Assembly (NCBI GenBank): GCA_019279435.1
Contig: JAAALK010000287.1
Coordinates: 22,258,162 to 22,322,161 of the forward strand
Direction: 5' to 3'
Length of the DNA: 64,000 bases
Source: Zizania palustris
Taxonomy: Eukaryota > Streptophyta > Magnoliopsida > Poales > Poaceae
Part shown: in pieces, positions 22,355 through 35,130 of the stretch
Layout of the letters: each line of letters begins with the position of its first letter
How positions within the stretch are numbered: the stretch's first letter is position 1
Notes under the pieces: model-generated
The model's database searches: none
What the model was told of the DNA's origin: nothing
What the model saw: the letters and a program-made list of their open reading frames with translations, nothing else
Position numbers and translations under genes: made by a program

Positions 22355-22895
22355 TACTGTGAAAAAGCTGTTGTGAGTTGCCTGCTGTGAAAAAACTGCT
22401 GTGAGCTGCCTGCTGTGAAAAAGCTAAAAGTCGTTTGGTTGAAGCTGCTGTGAAAAAACTGTTGTGAGCTGACTGTTTTTTATAACTTACTTAATTTTCA
22501 TCATTATAATATTCTATACCTATATATAAATAGGAAACACTCAACATTGATGCAACTAAATAACTAAAAAATATATTAGATAAATAAAAAAGTGCATAGT
22601 TCATCTTATAAAGTAATCGACAACCACATATTATCTCATGAAATTGTGCAATGCAATACAAACCATAATAATGTTAAATAAATTAAGACACCTTGAATTC
22701 ATACTTTTTAATATGAACTAAAAATCAGAAAAGCAGAAAAGCAAAAACAGAAAAGCAGGGTCCATGCTGCTTCCAAATTTGTACTAGAAAAAAGCTGCTT
22801 TTTCACAGCAGAAGCAGTTTTGGTAAACCCGTTTGGTTCAGTTTCTGCTTTTTCACAGCAGAAGCAAATTTGAAAAACAGAACCAAACACACCCT
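22355..22895. mobile_element. Non-autonomous element related to 1917-2643
   Basis: The left end has repeated CTGTGAAAAAGCTGTTGTGAG motifs. The right end has TTTGGTTCAGTTTCTGC and ends CAGAACCAAACACACCCTGAG, giving inverted GTGTTTGGTT-type ends. The interior is AT-rich and non-coding. The AAAAGCTG motif set is shared with the element at 1917-2643, but the 42-bp minisatellite is absent. Confidence 0.55.
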
Positions 22896-25635
22896 GAGCC
22901 TAAGAATTTACCATTATTTATAATTCTTGAAGAGATATTATAATTTTTAGTATTAGTTTTAATACCTTTTAATATATTAGATATTAAGAGATACCAAAAT
23001 TAACAATACTTACCTTCTCAAGAATCGTAAAATTTCCCAAGAATTTAAGTGTGTTCCTTATAGAATGCGAATTGAGGCACGTAAAATTAACACGTGATGT
23101 ATTATTGTGTTCTATACTTAGAAGTTAGAAATAAAACATGAGTGATTAATAAAAATCATGGTGTACACTAAAAAATAAAAAACATGGTTGCCTAATAAAA
23201 TATCCACACTCCACAAATATTAATAACAATTCAAATCCATATATTCATACAATCAACTTTCTAAATTACCAGCTATCACACTCAAATAAAATACCACATG
23301 AATAGTAATCACAAGCCAACAAATTCATAGTAGCTTTATAAGTTAGCTCGAGATCATCTCAGTTTAGTATCTCAGTTTAGTGCCAAACTTAAAAGGCTGA
23401 TTGGTTCGCAACGATACTTTACCACACTCAAGGTTATGCAAGTTTAATTATATTGGTAGTTGTTTGGTTACTGCCACAAATTATAGCAAGATTCTCTTTC
23501 GTCCCACATATTAATAACTTAAAAAATATGATAAATTTTTTTTAGGTTTGCCAAAATACAACAAATAATTTGATAACTTCACTTTAGATAAGTGTAACAA
23601 TTTCTGTCGGCAAATAATAGCTAGCAAGTATCCTAAAAGCTAAAAGGCAGGCTCGAGCTTGACCGAGACAAACCTCAGCTGGCTCACACAACCATGCAAA
23701 ATTTCCGGCCCTACCGGAGGTATGGGCTAAACTTTATGCAATAATGGGCAGTGTAAGCTAATGATCGTGGGAACTGTTTTATATTGGAGAAATAAACACT
23801 ACCTGCAACTGATGATCTGAATCCAAGAAGTCCTGCAGATTTTTCAGAGTGCACGCATGCATATTTAAAAAAGAAAAAAAATGAAGTCAGAATTCAATAT
23901 GCATGCAATGCACCGTACAGCTTAATCGAGTATAATCAGGTGCGTCAGGACAGGATTGTATTGTTTATTTTTCATGCATTTTTACGAGCGAGACACGGCC
24001 TGCAATTTAGGTGCCATCTTTTGTCGATTTCACAGACGTGGCGTGCACTCTACTAGATGAGCATGCATATCAGCGTATACACAATTACACGTATCATTCA
24101 GTCGTTCTTAGTGTAATGAAAATTAACAACAGCGTTAAAGTGTTCTTCGAAGAACAGGATATGTACGTGAAGTGTTTTATACTGATTCATGTATCTGGAT
24201 TGAATGGCAATCATACGTACAGTGAGTGGTTTTCTTAAGTTGAATATCAAGTATTTGATAGGAGTCGTATTGATAGACAAGGATAATATTAATTATCCTT
24301 TACTTATTACAACTAACCTATAACAATATTATTTATAAAGTTACATATGGGTTATACGGTAAGAAACCATATGAATATGACGTAATTATTATATGTACAA
24401 TGTAGTTTTCATTCCCGGTCTTCAATACTTTTTACATTGAATGCACGTTTTTTTTTTGTTTTCTCTTCATTTTACTAGCGAAGTAGTGTCCCGGAGTCTA
24501 GAGCCTGCTTCAGGATTCCTATTGATGAACTAAACCCTGAGAATCCTTCGGAGGATGTACCTTTTGTAGCCTCTTCAAATATCTTTTGAGATCGATATGA
24601 TGATTGTTGTTTATATGGTAGATATATTTTACCGGAACACTGGAACAATTGTCAGTCGTGATATGTTTCATCATAAATCTTTTGGGAGAAACAAGCAACT
24701 CCTTACATGTTTTCCATGCCTCATTGGCTCTTGCTCATGAATCGTCCATTGAAATTAATCTAACAAAATACCACACATGGTAAGCGCATGCGCATTGGAA
24801 ATCAACAGTCGGTGATATAACTAGTCGAGCTACAGTTGAACTAGTTCACCGGTCTAACCAACTGTTTGGCCGGTTTAACTGTAGGGCTGAATACTTATTT
24901 GACAGACATATCCACACTTGAATACCATAAGATTCGTCCTCTTTACACCGGTTCAATTGCATAATTTCTATACATGACATATCACTAAGAAACCGCTCAT
25001 AGAAACTCTATCTCACAATGCATGATTTCTTGTTTTTATTTACTTTTCTCTACTTTGTCCAATCACAAATGAGTGGACACATGTATAAAAACTATAACAC
25101 TCTCTCAATGCATGTAGAATGATTTCTTAGTCATAGTCATTGCATTTCCATGAGGTTGCTTGTTCTGATTCTCTCCGATTTAACCGCCAGTCTAGTCACT
25201 GTTTTCCTACAATAATGGTAAGAGTAAAAGCAAGGTGGTAGACACGAAAACAGCAGAGTTCTCTTACGTGCAGAGACCAGAGAGCTCTACGTTATCCGAT
25301 GCCAGCGGTAATCTGCCTCTCGAGATAACTAACCAATGGTCATGAGAAAAACATAACTTTCGGCATGTGATTCGTGTACAGAAGTTGTACAGGAGAGTTG
25401 TTGTTCTCGTGGTAGACGATGACCTCCCATAGCAACACGGCATGCAACAGTAAAGCTCGATCGGCATGTCGTCTGATTTAACTCAGGGGGTCACAGCTTT
25501 GAACAAAGCAATAATATCAATCGTATAAGACAAGTGGCTGTTGTCAATATTCATCTAGGAAAAACTATTTAGAATTATGATATTATTATCGTGTGATAGC
25601 AATAAGAACGGTACTGATTCATAGCGTTTATGGGT
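22896..25635. other. AT-rich intergenic sequence
   Basis: A MITE-like patch around 23390-23690 begins with GGCTGATTGGTTCGCAACG and contains GTTTGGTTACTGCC. Open frames elsewhere are short and carry no family motif. No RNA gene was seen. Confidence 0.35.
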
Positions 25636-26256
25636 TAGAGCATCTACAAGAGAGAGAGTTGATATTCTTCGTTCTCTAAAATCTTATATAGGGAGTTCTT
25701 CTAACAAAATCGAATCATTAAATTTTATTACTCTCCAGTAGACCCCAATATCATATTCTTCGTATTTTATTCTTGTATCATTGACATGGACCCTACCTAT
25801 TAAATATATTATTTTTTCTTTTCTTTTTATCTTTTGTATCACCGACAGGTGAGATCAGAGTGGATAGAGAACGAAAGCCATTCCCTACAAGTAAGGAGCA
25901 TGTAGAAAAATTTAGGGAACATCTTATTATTGGAAGTCTTTTAAGGGTCGTTTGGATGGACTAAAACTAATTGTTATCTAGAACTAATTATTAGTTAGCT
26001 AATAATTAGATGACTAATAATTAGTTCACATGTGTTTGAATACTTTGGACTAATACCCGAAAAAAAGAATAATAGCTAACCATTAGTTGACCCATGAACT
26101 AATAATTAGTTGGATTGTTTGGATGAACTAAGGCTAAAAATTAGCTACTAACAATTAGTTCATGGAATCTAAACAAGTCCTTGAGTATCTATTGGAGCTA
26201 ATTTTTTAATTAATTTAGGGAAGATGACTTTTAAAGTTTCTCTTGAAAATGCTCTA
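25636..26256. mobile_element. MITE with TAGAGCATC-type TIRs, holding a second nested MITE
   Basis: The outer ends are TAGAGCATCTACAAGAG and, inverted, TAGAGCATTTTCAAGAG. The GAGCATCTCCAA type is common in grasses. Inside, about 25946-26180 begins GGGTCGTTTGGATGGACT and ends TGGAATCTAAACAAGTCC, an inverted pair with internal TAATTAGTT repeats, so a second small element appears nested. Both are non-coding. They lie about 0.8-1.4 kb upstream of the ERF start and could hold promoter sequence. Confidence 0.65.
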
Positions 26257-27030
26257 ATATAAAACATCATGTTATCACAATATATATATATATATAAGAC
26301 ATATATGAAAAAAGATTGGATGAGAGGGGGAAAATAGAGGTATAAAAAATTTATTGTAAACCCAAACTTTTACAATTTTTTTAAGAGGTAACCGTAGTTT
26401 TGTTAGCTCTTCGTACCAGATGATTTAAAACGTCAAATCTATTCGAGCCAGTATTAGCAACTCCAAACCACCTCTCTCTCTCTCTTGTCCCGAGTGAACT
26501 GCGAACTCCAAATTCCAAACCACCTCTGATGCAAAACAGATGCAGGAATACCGGAAGCAAATCTGATCATCGACACCGCCCATCGTTTGCAGCCGTCACC
26601 CATGTTGCAGAAACCCAAGCTCATGCTCGCGAGGAGAAGGGTAGCGTGACAGCATGCAAAGCAGTTTGGCAGGCATGCCGCATACATGCACGCCTCGCCC
26701 AACCATCGTCTGCTCGTCACATGATCGATCGGTTCGCTCCAAAAGCAGGCAAGGTGATCATCCATTCATTCGGATCATATCATCCCCAGTTGCAGATGCA
26801 GGCAGATTACTGCTGTATCTAAGTAGAAATCAGTCAATTACAGTATCAGCTTGTTCGTGGAATCTTTTGGTTTTACCGAGGAATCGGAGTATTATTACCC
26901 GGGTAAAAAAGGACCGAAGCGAAGCGAATCGAGTCGAATCGACGCAACGCGAGAGCTCGCCTCCTCCGCTCTTCCCTTCCACCCATTTGTTGATGTCGCT
27001 GTCGAGTAGGGCGTCAGCGTCGTGTGCAGT

Positions 27031-27038
27031 TATAAGTA
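27031..27038 (+). promoter_or_regulatory. TATA box of the group VII ERF gene
   Basis: TATAAGTA lies 151 bases upstream of the ATG at 27182. A start site about 30 bases downstream would give a leader of roughly 120 nt, which is typical. This is positional inference only. Confidence 0.5.
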
Positions 27039-27181
27039 GAGCTCCCAGCTACCACCTCCGGCTCTCTTCCCTTCTCAGTACGCGCTCTTCTCTCTCCGAG
27101 AGACGCAAAGCGGCAAAAAGTTCACAGCACCACACCGATCCATCCAACCATCGACCAACCACCGCCCGTAGCTCGTCAGCC

Positions 27182-29636
27182 ATGTGTGGCGGAGCCATCA
27201 TCTCCGGGTTCATCCCGCCGTCGGCGGCCGCTGCTGCTGCGGCAGCGGCGGCGGCCAAGAAGCAGGGCCGCCGGGTCACGGCCGACGTGCTGTGGCCGGG
27301 GGCGCGGGGGAAGGCGGCCGGGCGGGCTTTGGGGGCGGAGGAGGAGGACTTCGAGGCCGACTTCCGTGAGTTCGAGCAGGGTTTGAGCGAGGACGAGGCG
27401 TACGGCGGTGAGGACGACGACGTGGTCGAGGAGGTCCCGCCGGCGGCGAAGCTCGTCTTCGGTGCCGCGGCCAAGGCGGCGGCCGGGGTTGCACCCCCTT
27501 CTGCAGGTGAGAAACGCATAAAGCTAGCTCTTTTTTTCTTCATTTGCTCTTCTTCTTCTCTGTAGACGAGAGCGCAAGATGCGGCCTTTTGCCCTTTTGT
27601 GTGGCTGTTTCTTCAATCTTCTGCAGGATTTTGGGGAGAGAATTGGGGTTTCATGGGGTAGCTGGCAAATGAGGCTTCATGTTGCAAGCCATGGATTTGA
27701 TCTTGATGCAATCCATTAGATGCCACTGTACGATATTTTTTTCGCTCAATCTAGCCTGGTAGTTCAGTGTACCTGTGCACGTAAACTTGGTAGGTTTGGT
27801 GGTTCCGAATTTACAATACAAAATCAGAATTGATTATTAGCTGCAAAAGTTGTCTTAGAATCTAGTCTTCTTCTTCTTTTTTTCCTTGATTGAACTAGGC
27901 TAGCAAGGACAAACTGATGAGTTCTAACGTTCTGTGCCAATCATTAATATTAGGACTGTTATTAATTTCAGCCTTGTAAAGAGTTGTAGAGTTATTCTAG
28001 GATTAACCTGTGTTTACTTACTCTGTTCGTAATAAGTGATCCAGTGGTGTAATTATGGAAAAACTTAATGGTTTGATTTTTTTCTTGCAAATTTTGATCT
28101 GTGCTCCTATCTCCTTTAATTATCTATCTTGAGATTTGAAGTAGCCTTTGAGGCATATATTATTTTGAGTGACAGATGTGATTTATCACACTTAGTTTTC
28201 CGTGCAGGATGGATTCTTTGAATATTGTCCTATCTTTGTAGTTAGTTAGGTGCATGTCAAATCTACTTTTTTCTCAATTTTAAAAAGTTCTGGCTTGTTT
28301 AATTGAGTCTTTTTTGGGGGTCTATTCAATTGAGAAGTTAATTCTGAACTAGATCAAAACACAATCTTGGAATTGCATGTTGATTTTATACACATTAGAT
28401 TCCATCGCTGGATGGTAGTATATGTAGATTAGTATCTATTGCTGATAATAGATTCACTAATTAGTTCCATGGTCTCAGTTATGTCTGCTGCAGCCTGCAG
28501 GCATGCTCCCAAAAGTTACTTGATGTTCAATATCTGTGTGCTTTACACTCTAACAGATCGAACTGACACAATATGCTTGTTATATTCATGGACTTTATAT
28601 TTCATATATCATGGTTTATTTGAGAAGTGAACTGATTCATGTTTCGATCTCTCTGCAAGTCCTCCTGTATAAATTCTTGTAACTTAAGTGTGTGTTGCTG
28701 TCTTACTTATGGTTTATAGCTATGACAGTTCTTTTAGTTTCCTATTTGAAATCTTCTTTTTAAGATGTATATTAACAAGTAACCTTTCATGTAGATGGTG
28801 TGGCAATTCCAAAGCCTGTTCAACATGATGGACCTACTGCTAGATCGTCAAAGCGCAAAAGAAAGAACCAGTACAGGGGGATCCGTCAGCGTCCCTGGGG
28901 AAAATGGGCAGCTGAAATCCGAGACCCTAGCAAGGGTGTCCGTGTTTGGCTCGGAACATACAACACTCCTGAGGAGGCAGCTAGGGCATATGATGCTGAA
29001 GCCCGCAAGATCCGCGGCGAGAAAGCCAAGGTCAACTTTCCTGATGAACTGTCAGTTGCTCAGAAATCCTCTGCTGCCAAGCAAGCTAAACTAGCTCCGC
29101 CTCTGAAGACTCTCGGCGACGATGCTTTCGGTCACCTGAACAGCACAGACAATGATTTGTTTGCAATGTTTGCCTTTAATGACAAGAAGATTCCTGCAAA
29201 ACCGGCAGAGGCTGTTGGTTTCATGCCTCCAGTGGAACCTCTTGTGTCCACCGAGTCATTTGGGATGAACGTGCTATCTGATCAGAGCAGCAATTCATTT
29301 GGTTCTTCTGACTTTGGGTGGGAGGATGATGCCATGACCCCAGACTACACTTCAGTCTTTGTTCCTAATGCTCCAGTGCCAGCATATGGTGAGCCTGCTT
29401 ACCTGCCAGGTGCCGCGCCAAAGAGAATGAGGAACAATTTTGGTGTAGCTGTGCCTCAGGGAAATGGCATGCCTACCTTTGGTCCTGACATGAAGTATTT
29501 GCCATTGCCTTATGTTGAGAGCAGCTCAGATGAATCCATGGACAGCCTTCTGCAAAATGATTCTACGCAAGACGGGGCAAGCAACGTGAGCCTCTGGAGC
29601 CTTGATGAGCTGCTCATGGCAGCTGGTGCCTACTGA
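27182..29636 (+). CDS. Group VII ERF transcription factor with oxygen-sensing N-degron (RAP2.12/EREBP1-like)
   Basis: Two exons, 27182-27506 and 28795-29636, with a GT-AG phase-1 intron of 1288 bp, encode 388 aa. The N-terminus MCGGAIISGFIPPS is the group VII signature. After Met removal, Cys2 is oxidised by plant cysteine oxidases and the protein is degraded by the N-degron pathway in air, so it accumulates in hypoxia. A poly-Ala run (about residues 15-25) and acidic stretches follow. A basic KRKRK (128-132) is a likely nuclear signal. The AP2 domain spans about 135-192 (YRGIRQRPWGKWAAEIRDP, WLGTYNTPEEAARAYDAEA), with all DNA-contact landmarks intact. The C-terminus VSLWSLDELLMAAGAY is the conserved activation motif of the group. 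It should bind GCC-box or hypoxia-responsive elements in the nucleus. The long intron after the N-terminal exon is typical of the group. No disabling change was seen. Confidence 0.95.
27507..28794 (+). other. Intron of the ERF gene
   Basis: GT-AG intron (CAG|GTGAGA to TGTAG|ATGG). T-rich, with no transposon or nested gene noticed. Confidence 0.9.
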
Positions 29637-30026
29637 GGAGGCCAAGGTTGTGGTCAGTGTGGTCTCTGCCTATAGCAAACAATGTAAGGCACCCCACACT
29701 ACCTACTACTTTGATATTACCATAGATACATTTCCTGTACAGATTACATATGTGGTAAATGGAGTGTCTCTGAAAGGTTTTCTTGTCAGGTTGAAAAATG
29801 TATGGCCAAGATGATGCACTGGTGATGTCTGCTGTGTTTTGTAGAGGATGGTGCCAAAGTAATGCTAGAATATATGCTGTAATGCTGCTATCAGCTGTAC
29901 TCTATGACATGCATTATGCTTATATTATGTTGCTGTATGGAGTGTCTTATGATTTGAAATATGCTTGAGACTGGATTCAGTAACTACCTTGGCCATACGT
30001 GTGCTGTTGTAATGTGCTTATATTAA

Positions 30027-30067
<41 letters not shown>

Positions 30068-31695
30068 GTTGTGCTGATCATATGGCGCATCTACAACTGC
30101 AACTTTCCAAGTGAAGCTAGTGCGGCTCGCTTTCGTTTTTTGTGCAATTCTGCTTTTCTGGGATGTCAACAGCCCATGTGACATCAGAGATCTGGGGAAA
30201 TCTGCACAAAATCAAGCTTACATGTTGACGATGTGCGAGCTCATTTGTCTCGCCCAGCTGCTTGTTGGGAATGATTTGTGTCCCATTCCTGCAATATATT
30301 CTGAAGCAAGAGTCGGTGCCCAAGGCATATGTGCTCGGAAATATCTCTATTTTCAGTTAGGTGAAAATAGTTATCTCCTCTTACTTTACCGGTAAAGAGA
30401 GGTTATTTATAGCCGTAATTTGTAGAGGAAAATATGTTATTACCTCTTACATACAACCGATTATTCTTGTGATATATAGTGTAGAATATATGTGGGGGTA
30501 AAGTAGTATAAAATTAATTATAGTGTTGTAAAGTGTACATTTCATCAGATGGGATTTGTACTCCCGGTATTGTAGAGATCCATCCGAAACAGTATTTATT
30601 AATCCTTGATATTTCTTTAAGTATGGCTGAAGATAATTCCTCAATACACTGAATTGGCTCTTTGGTTTTGCCTTTTTTAGACCAGCATTCGGATCTTCAA
30701 CCACAAAGTCTTGCGTGTTAGAATACAAAGTGAAGTTTTCGTCTTTCCTCATCAATTTAAGCTTTTTGGTTGAATTGGTCAGAGCACACATAACTTAATA
30801 TGATATTAGAGTCAGCAATCTCGACCTAATTGGCATGCTATTTCACGTTAGAATATAAAGCGAATTGTCCATCTTTCCTCGTGAGCCTAAGCTTTTAGGT
30901 TAAACCGATCGTACGTACAACTTGATATCGCGTTTACTTGTATTAGATGTTGGCGTATCTTTTTCATATTGCAAAGCTGAGTGGCTTACTTTTTCAGCAA
31001 CCAGCAGAATTCAGGCTCGAGGGAGTCCAGGGCCAGTCTGCTTCATGGCAGATTACATCTCGAGATTTTGCTTATGCCACCAGATGGAAAAAACTAGGGC
31101 GCAAATTGGCCGAGTTGGGGCCGGCCCCCTCTCCCCCCCTGGTGGATCTTTTGCTTGTGCTGCCCTCGCGAATTATTGATAGGGAGTCAGTGACAGAGAC
31201 GGCCGGGCTCGTTCAGTCGCGTTGTGTTTTAAGGTTTCTGAACTTTTCACCCCCTCGTCACACTTGTGCCAAGTGGTTCTTACTTCTTAGCTCGGATGCA
31301 GAAAAAACCCAGCTACTCCGATCGACTTTAAATTGTTACCACGTCGGTATGTAATCGGCGCAAGCAGAGTTTAGTTTACACCGAGCTTTAGAACGAATCC
31401 AGAATCTGAATCCTGACAGAAGATCGATCGTAACTTTGTAATTGTAAGCACTTGGGACTTCTCGTGCATGACGAATGTTCAGGCCGATGATTAAATCTTC
31501 ATAATCTTGTTTGTTTCAGCTTTTGGTTATAACAATCTAACTTTTTTTTAATAAACGGAAACAAATAAAATAATTTATTTTGTCAGTTTATTATAATTCG
31601 GAGTGCAGATTATAACGATTTAGTAAGTTGATGTAACTTAGTTTTTTTCTATAAACTGAATTGTTATAATTCCAAATTGAAACAGACCGGCACTT
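29637..31695. other. 3' UTR of the ERF gene and intergenic sequence
   Basis: The first 300-400 bases are the probable 3' UTR. An (AT)14 microsatellite is at 30031-30058. Facing AGCTTTT/GTTAGAATA repeats occur at about 30680-30920. Open frames at about 30920-31350 have no recognised motif. Confidence 0.4.
30031..30058. repeat. (AT)14 microsatellite
   Basis: An uninterrupted AT dinucleotide run downstream of the ERF gene, followed by GTATGTATGG. Confidence 0.97.
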
Positions 31696-32036
31696 AGGTG
31701 CATTTGGTTCTTTAGTCCAAAAGTTTAGTCCCGTTACATCGAATGTTTAGATACTATTTTGGAGTATTAAATGTTGATTATTTACAAAACTCATTAATAA
31801 TCGGTAGATTATTCGTGAGACGAATCTAATAAGCATAATTACGTCATAATTTGACAATGTCATGCTATGGTAAACATTTGATAATCATGGATTAATTAGG
31901 TTTAATGGATTCGACTCGCGAATAATCCTCCGGTTTTGTAATTATTTTTATAATCGGTTCACATTTTGTCCTTCGAAAATTGATGTCCAAGCATCCAATT
32001 TAATACAGACTAAACTTTAGTCGATTGAACCAACCG
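31696..32036. mobile_element. MITE, about 340 bp
   Basis: The left end GTGCATTTGGTTCTTTAGTCC and the right end ACTAAACTTTAGTCGATTGA form imperfect inverted repeats. The interior carries the GAGACGAATCTAATAAGC and GGATTAATTAGG blocks seen in a very abundant grass MITE family. It is non-coding. Confidence 0.6.
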
Positions 32037-32966
32037 GATTCGCTTAGATTGCACGGCAAATTAGTGTGTGAGAGGAGGTTGTCTGCCGAGGCAAGGTGTA
32101 CGCTCCCGGCCTGACATACACCATAGCCACATGCAAGGAATGATGGTACGCACGTACAAGTTATTGAAGATGTTGTCTCCAAGAAAGATGAGCTTTCAAG
32201 ACAACCATAAGAGAAATAATTCTACACGTCCAATTAAGGGCTCTTATTGTCTCGTACAAATAATTCTTGTATGAATTTTTGAAGGATTGGAATTGTTGGT
32301 ATAATAGATTATGCTAATAGATTTAATTAGCCTCAAAAGACTATTAAGTGTGAAGTGGTTTTATACTGGTTTAGGTCTCCAAAGATAAGATTAGACTCAG
32401 TAGCTATAAAATCTAAAAATGTATTACAATCCAGAATATCAGTGACCTATTACGTTGTAGAGTTAATAGATCATATAACATTTCCTTTAATATGTGTGTG
32501 GCTCATATACATGCAACAATTAATTCTTTTCTTTGTATGCTAGCATATTAATTATTGTATGTAGTAAAAAAGAAAATAATCAACAAACTTTTCACGCCGA
32601 CGACATGCATGCATATTCCTTTCCATAATCAATATGGTTAGCCAATTTTTATTTTCAATTATTTGTTTTAAACACATTTAATCAATTATCTAGATTAGTT
32701 TTAACTATTAACTCCCTAGAAGAAATTAAAGGAATCAAGGTAACGAGTTACCGTAAATGGACCCTCTTATAATTAAAACCCTTTCAAACATACCCTCTAT
32801 TTATCTACTCTTTTCGACCTTAACAGTTATATATTTTCCTTGAAAAATTCTTGAGCTTTTCTCGTGAACCATATAAATGTCTTTGTAGTACTGAATCACA
32901 ACGCGCGTTTTTATCTCCTAGAATTTAACTAGAAATTCAACCTATAAAGCCAGTGACGAAGGGTCA
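32037..32966. other. AT-rich intergenic, nothing recognised
   Basis: No exon, RNA gene or complete repeat seen. Confidence 0.4.
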
Positions 32967-33275
32967 GTCGGTCCAATTTTTTTAAAAACAATATTTTTTT
33001 AAAAAAATCAAATCTATAGGTCAGTTTCAAAAAAATGCAGAAGTAGTATTCAGTCGGCATTTGAAATGCCGACTGGAGATCCAGTTGGTACTTGGGCCAC
33101 ATCAGCTCCAGTTCCAGTCGACACTTGAAGTGCTGACTAGAGCTGACGCAGCGCAGTTGGCACCAGTCGCCATTTGAAGTGCCGATCACATGTTAGTTTT
33201 GCAAATTTTTCAAATGAACATACAAGATTTGAATTTTTTTTAAAAAATTATTTTAAAAAAATTCCAGTCGATCCC
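32967..33275. mobile_element. Foldback/MITE-like element related to 637-1590
   Basis: The poly-A/T-flanked arms and the AGTAGTATTCAGTCGGCATT core resemble the arms of the element at 637-1590. Facing copies of GTCGGCATTTGAAATGCC and related sequences (CATTTGAAGTGCCGA) form inverted repeats in the core. It is uninterrupted, about 300 bp, and non-coding. Confidence 0.6.
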
Positions 33276-33651
33276 ATACATGCATATGCACGCGCGCGCG
33301 TGGAGTGGTGATGAACAGCGAAGCGATCGATGAGCACACCAAGCACTCGCCACGGAAAAGGACCGGAATAATCAATTGATGGATGCTTTGGTTGGCTACT
33401 TGCTCGGCGTGATGCCTACGTTGCGCGTCCGTTTGCCCGGCCATGGATCCCACTCCCCCCAAGGTTCATTGAACTGAACCCCCTCAGCTCCCTCTCCCTC
33501 TCCCCGGCGCGCACATCGCCCTCACCACTAGCTCGATCAGCTCACCTCTCGCTACTGACCAGCAATTTGTTGGGTAGATTAGATCTCGATCACTTTAATT
33601 TGTCTTTCCATTCTACGGACACAATCATACAAAAGCAACAACTAGTCGATT

Positions 33652-33702
<51 letters not shown>

Positions 33703-35130
33703 TGCATATCTGCATGCATTGATGCATACTGCTGGTGCAATTCAGCTCGGGACTGTTGAAATAATTGAGGGAACTAATGGTTTAGTTTGTTGGTGATTGA
33801 CTAATTGCTAATAAGAGAAGCTAGCAATGGCTTCTAGCTTCGCATGTGACAGTCTGACAGATACTGTTTTTTCTCTAAAAAAGAAGGGGGGAAAGGAGAA
33901 AGGATGAATTATTGGAAAAGAAGTTGTTAATGGTTGTGTCATTGATGCTAGATTCGCTAGCTCCTGCAAGCATTCGACACGTCACTGTTTGTTTGGTATA
34001 GTACGTACGTGGACTGGACACGTACGTACATTCCACGCGCACATATCATAGGCGAAAAGGTGACGTTTTCTAATCTTTATCTGCAAATTTCGGTTCTGGC
34101 GGTTGGTCTGCTTGCGTGAGATGATCATCTTGCTGGGGGCCGGCGAGCTTATAGCTAGCGTGGCGTAGCGGGAGAGCTCTGAGCTGAGCTCCTCGATCTC
34201 TGGCTCTGATCTGCTACCCCCACCGATGCCGTACGTCGTCGTTAGCTAAAGCTAGCTGCTGCTGCATGCTCCTGCTGGCCGGCTTGTTTCCTAGTATCTG
34301 ACCGCCGTGGGGGCCGGAGCGCCGGACATATATGATGCATGCATTGTTTGTTGCGCACGCGCGTCCGTCCGCGGCAACCCAGCTCGCGCGCGCGCGGCAC
34401 GGCGGCCGGCGTACGTGCCGCGCGCGCGCGTCGAACTAACCGTCCTCGTGTGGGCGCACGCCCACCGGCCGGCCGCCGCGACGGGCTGCCGCTGTATTCG
34501 CCGGCAGCGGCCGGCTGGATCGCGCGGGAGGAGGTGGATCGATCAGTGGTCGACACCATCTGATCTCCGGCGCCGGCGATCCTCAATCAGACGGTTCAGG
34601 CTACGCGAATCCTGATATTTCCGCTAGCTAGCTAGCTACGATGATATTAATCGGCAAAGTACCAAGCATGCAGTGCCACTGCCACGTAGCTACAGATATT
34701 TCCGAGTGCCTCGAGCCGTATCGATTCGAGCTGTCATGGCCATGGATGGATGTGACAATTCAGAGACTAGTTGCGCCGTGCTAGCTAGCTATTTACTAAG
34801 AAGCATTTTGGCTAGCAACTTTGACGAAACCGCCTCAGTTCGTCTCGCCAGCAACTTGAAGCTACCAGCTATACGCTATACCACTCTTTATTTACCAGTG
34901 GACTTCTCGATCGCTGTGATCCCACATGGCCATATGTCTGAATATCTTCTCTCCAAAAAAATCCCGTATAAAGCACAATACCTGTCGCTGCCACGCAATT
35001 TGCAGGAGATGCTGATGACGACGAACGGGATGCATCTGGCCATCTATATATCCGTCGCCTTCGGTATAGAGTGGACTGGGCAGGCAGCAGGCAGCTAGCT
35101 AGCTGAAGTCGTCGTCGTTGGATGATCACT
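33276..35130. other. GC-rich region with leader-like features, no coding frame
   Basis: A CTCCCTCTCCCTCTCC tract (about 33486-33505) and a long GA microsatellite resemble plant 5' leader sequence. No coding exon follows on the plus strand, and the open frames lack motifs. It could be a non-coding transcript or the distal leader of a gene that does not appear in the window. No known conserved miRNA sequence was spotted by eye. Confidence 0.3.
33654..33699. repeat. (AG)23 microsatellite
   Basis: An uninterrupted AG dinucleotide run of about 46 bases. Such GA/CT tracts are frequent in plant leaders and promoters and can bind GAGA-binding proteins. Confidence 0.97.

Noticed and set aside
26654..27181. 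Long in-frame extension upstream of the group VII ERF start
   Set aside because: The family requires MCGG at the N-terminus. A TATA box at 27031 places the transcription start inside the extension, so the upstream frame is promoter and leader.
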